Part shown: positions 21,539-22,496 of the stretch, piece by piece
How positions within the stretch are numbered: the first letter of the stretch is position 1
Layout: the number at the start of each line of letters is the position of its first letter
Source of the DNA: Saccoglossus kowalevskii
Lineage: Eukaryota; Hemichordata; Enteropneusta; Harrimaniidae
NCBI RefSeq assembly: GCF_000003605.2
Contig: NW_003155742.1
Span: 332,713-355,208, forward strand
Direction of reading: 5' to 3'
Length of the DNA stretch: 22,496 nucleotides
The notes under the pieces: model-generated
Told to the model about the DNA's origin: nothing
What the model saw: the letters and a program-made list of their open reading frames with translations, nothing else
Database searches by the model: none
Made by a program: the position numbers and the translations under genes

Positions 21539-22224
21539 ATGGGGCCAACTGAGTGTCGCGCAGTGATCCGATTTTTGTATTTGAAAGGACGCACACTAAA
21601 GGAGACTTTTAATGAAATGAAAGAAACTTATGGTGATGACGCCCCATCATATGACCTTGTAAAACGTTGGCTTCGTGAATTCAAACATGGCCGGAAGACT
21701 GTGGAAACAGCTCCCAGATCTGGTCGTTTCTCTTCTGCCATTGATGAGGCATTTGTCCGCCAAGTTGAGGCAGCCATTTTGGAAGATCGACGCATTACTC
21801 TTCGCCAAATGACCCAAGAGGTCAAGATTAATACAGGGTCTGTGGAAACTATCATTCATGACCATTCGCATATACACAAGGTGTCTGCCAGATGGATTCC
21901 CAGGTTGCTCACGCCTTTCCAAGAAGCAAGAACGCGTCGAGCGCTCGATGGTGATTTGGAGATGTGCCAAGAAGATGAGTCAGAGTTTTTCAAAAGACTG
22001 ATTATCACAGGATGAAACTTTGGTCCATCGCTATGACCAAGAGACCAAAGCCCAGTCAATGCAATGGAAGCGTTTCCCATATATTGCAGCCTTGATTTCT
22101 GAAGTTACGACGTGGTTGGCTGGAGGACCAACCTGGGGTGTTCTACAAAAACGGTGTCCAAAGCTTCATCAAACGGCGGGAGAACTGCATAACTCTGGGT
22201 GGTTCCTATGTAGAGAAAGACTAA
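21539..22224 (+). pseudogene. Broken mariner transposase
   Basis: The ATG at 21539 opens a 158-codon frame. Residues about 6-55 form the first helix-turn-helix (RAVIRFLYLKGRT, then VKRWLREFKHGR). A GRFS replaces the usual GRPS linker motif. A second helix-turn-helix follows (about 66-110), then KVSARWIPRLLTP, the mariner WVPxxL signature. The frame ends at IITG then TGA, exactly where GDE with the first catalytic Asp is expected, consistent with a 2-base loss. Reading resumes in another frame (VHRYDQETKAQSMQW, from 22020), then jumps near 22068-22073 to C-terminal sequence. A further shift before 22141 leads to GVQSFIKRRENCITLGGSYV and a stop at 22222-22224. The second and third catalytic Asp, including the YSPDL region, are deleted. 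A catalytically dead DNA-binding fragment is all it could make. Confidence 0.93.
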
Positions 22225-22263
22225 TAACTGTGCCAAGTTTCATTAATCTCCTGCTATAAGAAA

Positions 22264-22297
22264 TGGGACAGGGGCATTACTTATTGAACGCCCCTCG
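22264..22297 (-). repeat. Right terminal inverted repeat of the mariner
   Basis: It is the mirror of the left end and finishes TTGAACGCCCCTCG before the flanking TA. It lies about 40 bp after the remnant stop codon of the transposase gene, the usual compact arrangement of mariner elements. Confidence 0.95.
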
Positions 22298-22299
22298 TA

Positions 22300-22426
22300 T
22301 AATAGACCACCTGCATGGAGAATACTTAATTCTCACAAATCCCCAAATAGAACAATTTTGAAATCGTGTATGACACATGTATTAGTTGACTCAAAAATGC
22401 CGAATATTTAAAAATAAAATATTTGC
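22300..22426. other. Short A+T-rich spacer after the mariner
   Basis: Nothing recognisable lies between the transposon's right TA and the tandem repeat at the window end. Confidence 0.6.
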
Positions 22427-22496
22427 CAAGTCGAGTTCATAACTGGGAGATGATATCATCTTGCTATCTCAAGTCCAGTTCATCACTGGAGATATA
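22427..22496. repeat. Start of a 43-bp tandem repeat, cut by the window end
   Basis: CAAGTCGAGTTCATAACTGG at 22427-22446 recurs as CAAGTCCAGTTCATCACTGG at 22470-22489, two differences in 20, followed by similar GAGAT-ATA sequence. The period is 43 bp. Only one full unit and part of a second are visible, so the array size is unknown. Confidence 0.7.

Larger units (their letters stand above)
21431..22297 (+). mobile_element. Internally deleted mariner transposon (867 bp)
   Basis: The element is bounded by 34-bp terminal inverted repeats and by TA on both sides (21429-21430 and 22298-22299), the target duplication of the Tc1/mariner superfamily. The encoded protein fragments match mariner transposases of the DD34D type. 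Full mariner elements are about 1.3 kb, so roughly 0.4-0.45 kb is missing from the middle of the transposase gene. With both ends nearly identical, the copy could still be moved by an active transposase supplied elsewhere, but cannot make its own. No other insertion interrupts it. Confidence 0.95.

Overview
The window looks like nuclear DNA from an animal, most likely an invertebrate. It is A+T-rich (roughly 60-63% by eye), with many simple repeats and few long open frames. There are no operons or bacterial-type gene packing. The one gene family recognised with certainty is an animal-type mariner DNA transposon. The species cannot be named from the sequence. I found no intact multi-exon gene, rRNA, intact tRNA or CRISPR array. 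Most of the window reads as intergenic or intronic DNA.

Layout. 1-3030 holds no recognisable gene. 3032-3274 (minus) has a short exon-like open frame with coding-like codon usage. 3300-6660 is A+T-rich with nothing recognisable. 6677-6733 is a TTTA microsatellite, followed by a G+C-richer patch (6846-7000) containing a degenerate tRNA-like sequence that may be a SINE head. 8011-8196 is a 44-bp minisatellite ending in an A16 run. 10741-11056 is a second array, 54-65 bp period, whose core is the reverse complement of the first, so both belong to one repeat family. 12915-13123 clusters CCAAT, E2F-like and YY1-like motifs and could be a promoter or enhancer. 15805-15843 is an AT microsatellite. 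15883-16110 (minus) is a 58% G+C exon-like segment beside a consensus splice donor. 16200-20230 is unusually rich in CACGTG E-boxes.

21431-22297 is a complete but non-autonomous mariner copy. It has 34-bp terminal inverted repeats differing at one position, TA on both sides, an intact N-terminal DNA-binding region, two frame breaks and a large internal deletion that removed most of the catalytic domain. The last 70 bases enter another tandem repeat (43-bp period) that runs off the window.

No set of genes here works together as a pathway. The most unusual observations are the two inverted arrays of one repeat family carrying phased inverted CCAAT boxes, the two exon-like segments that lack ATG starts or recognisable homology, and the internally deleted mariner. 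The exon and regulatory calls are inferences from composition and motifs only. I did not find a convincing new multi-gene system.
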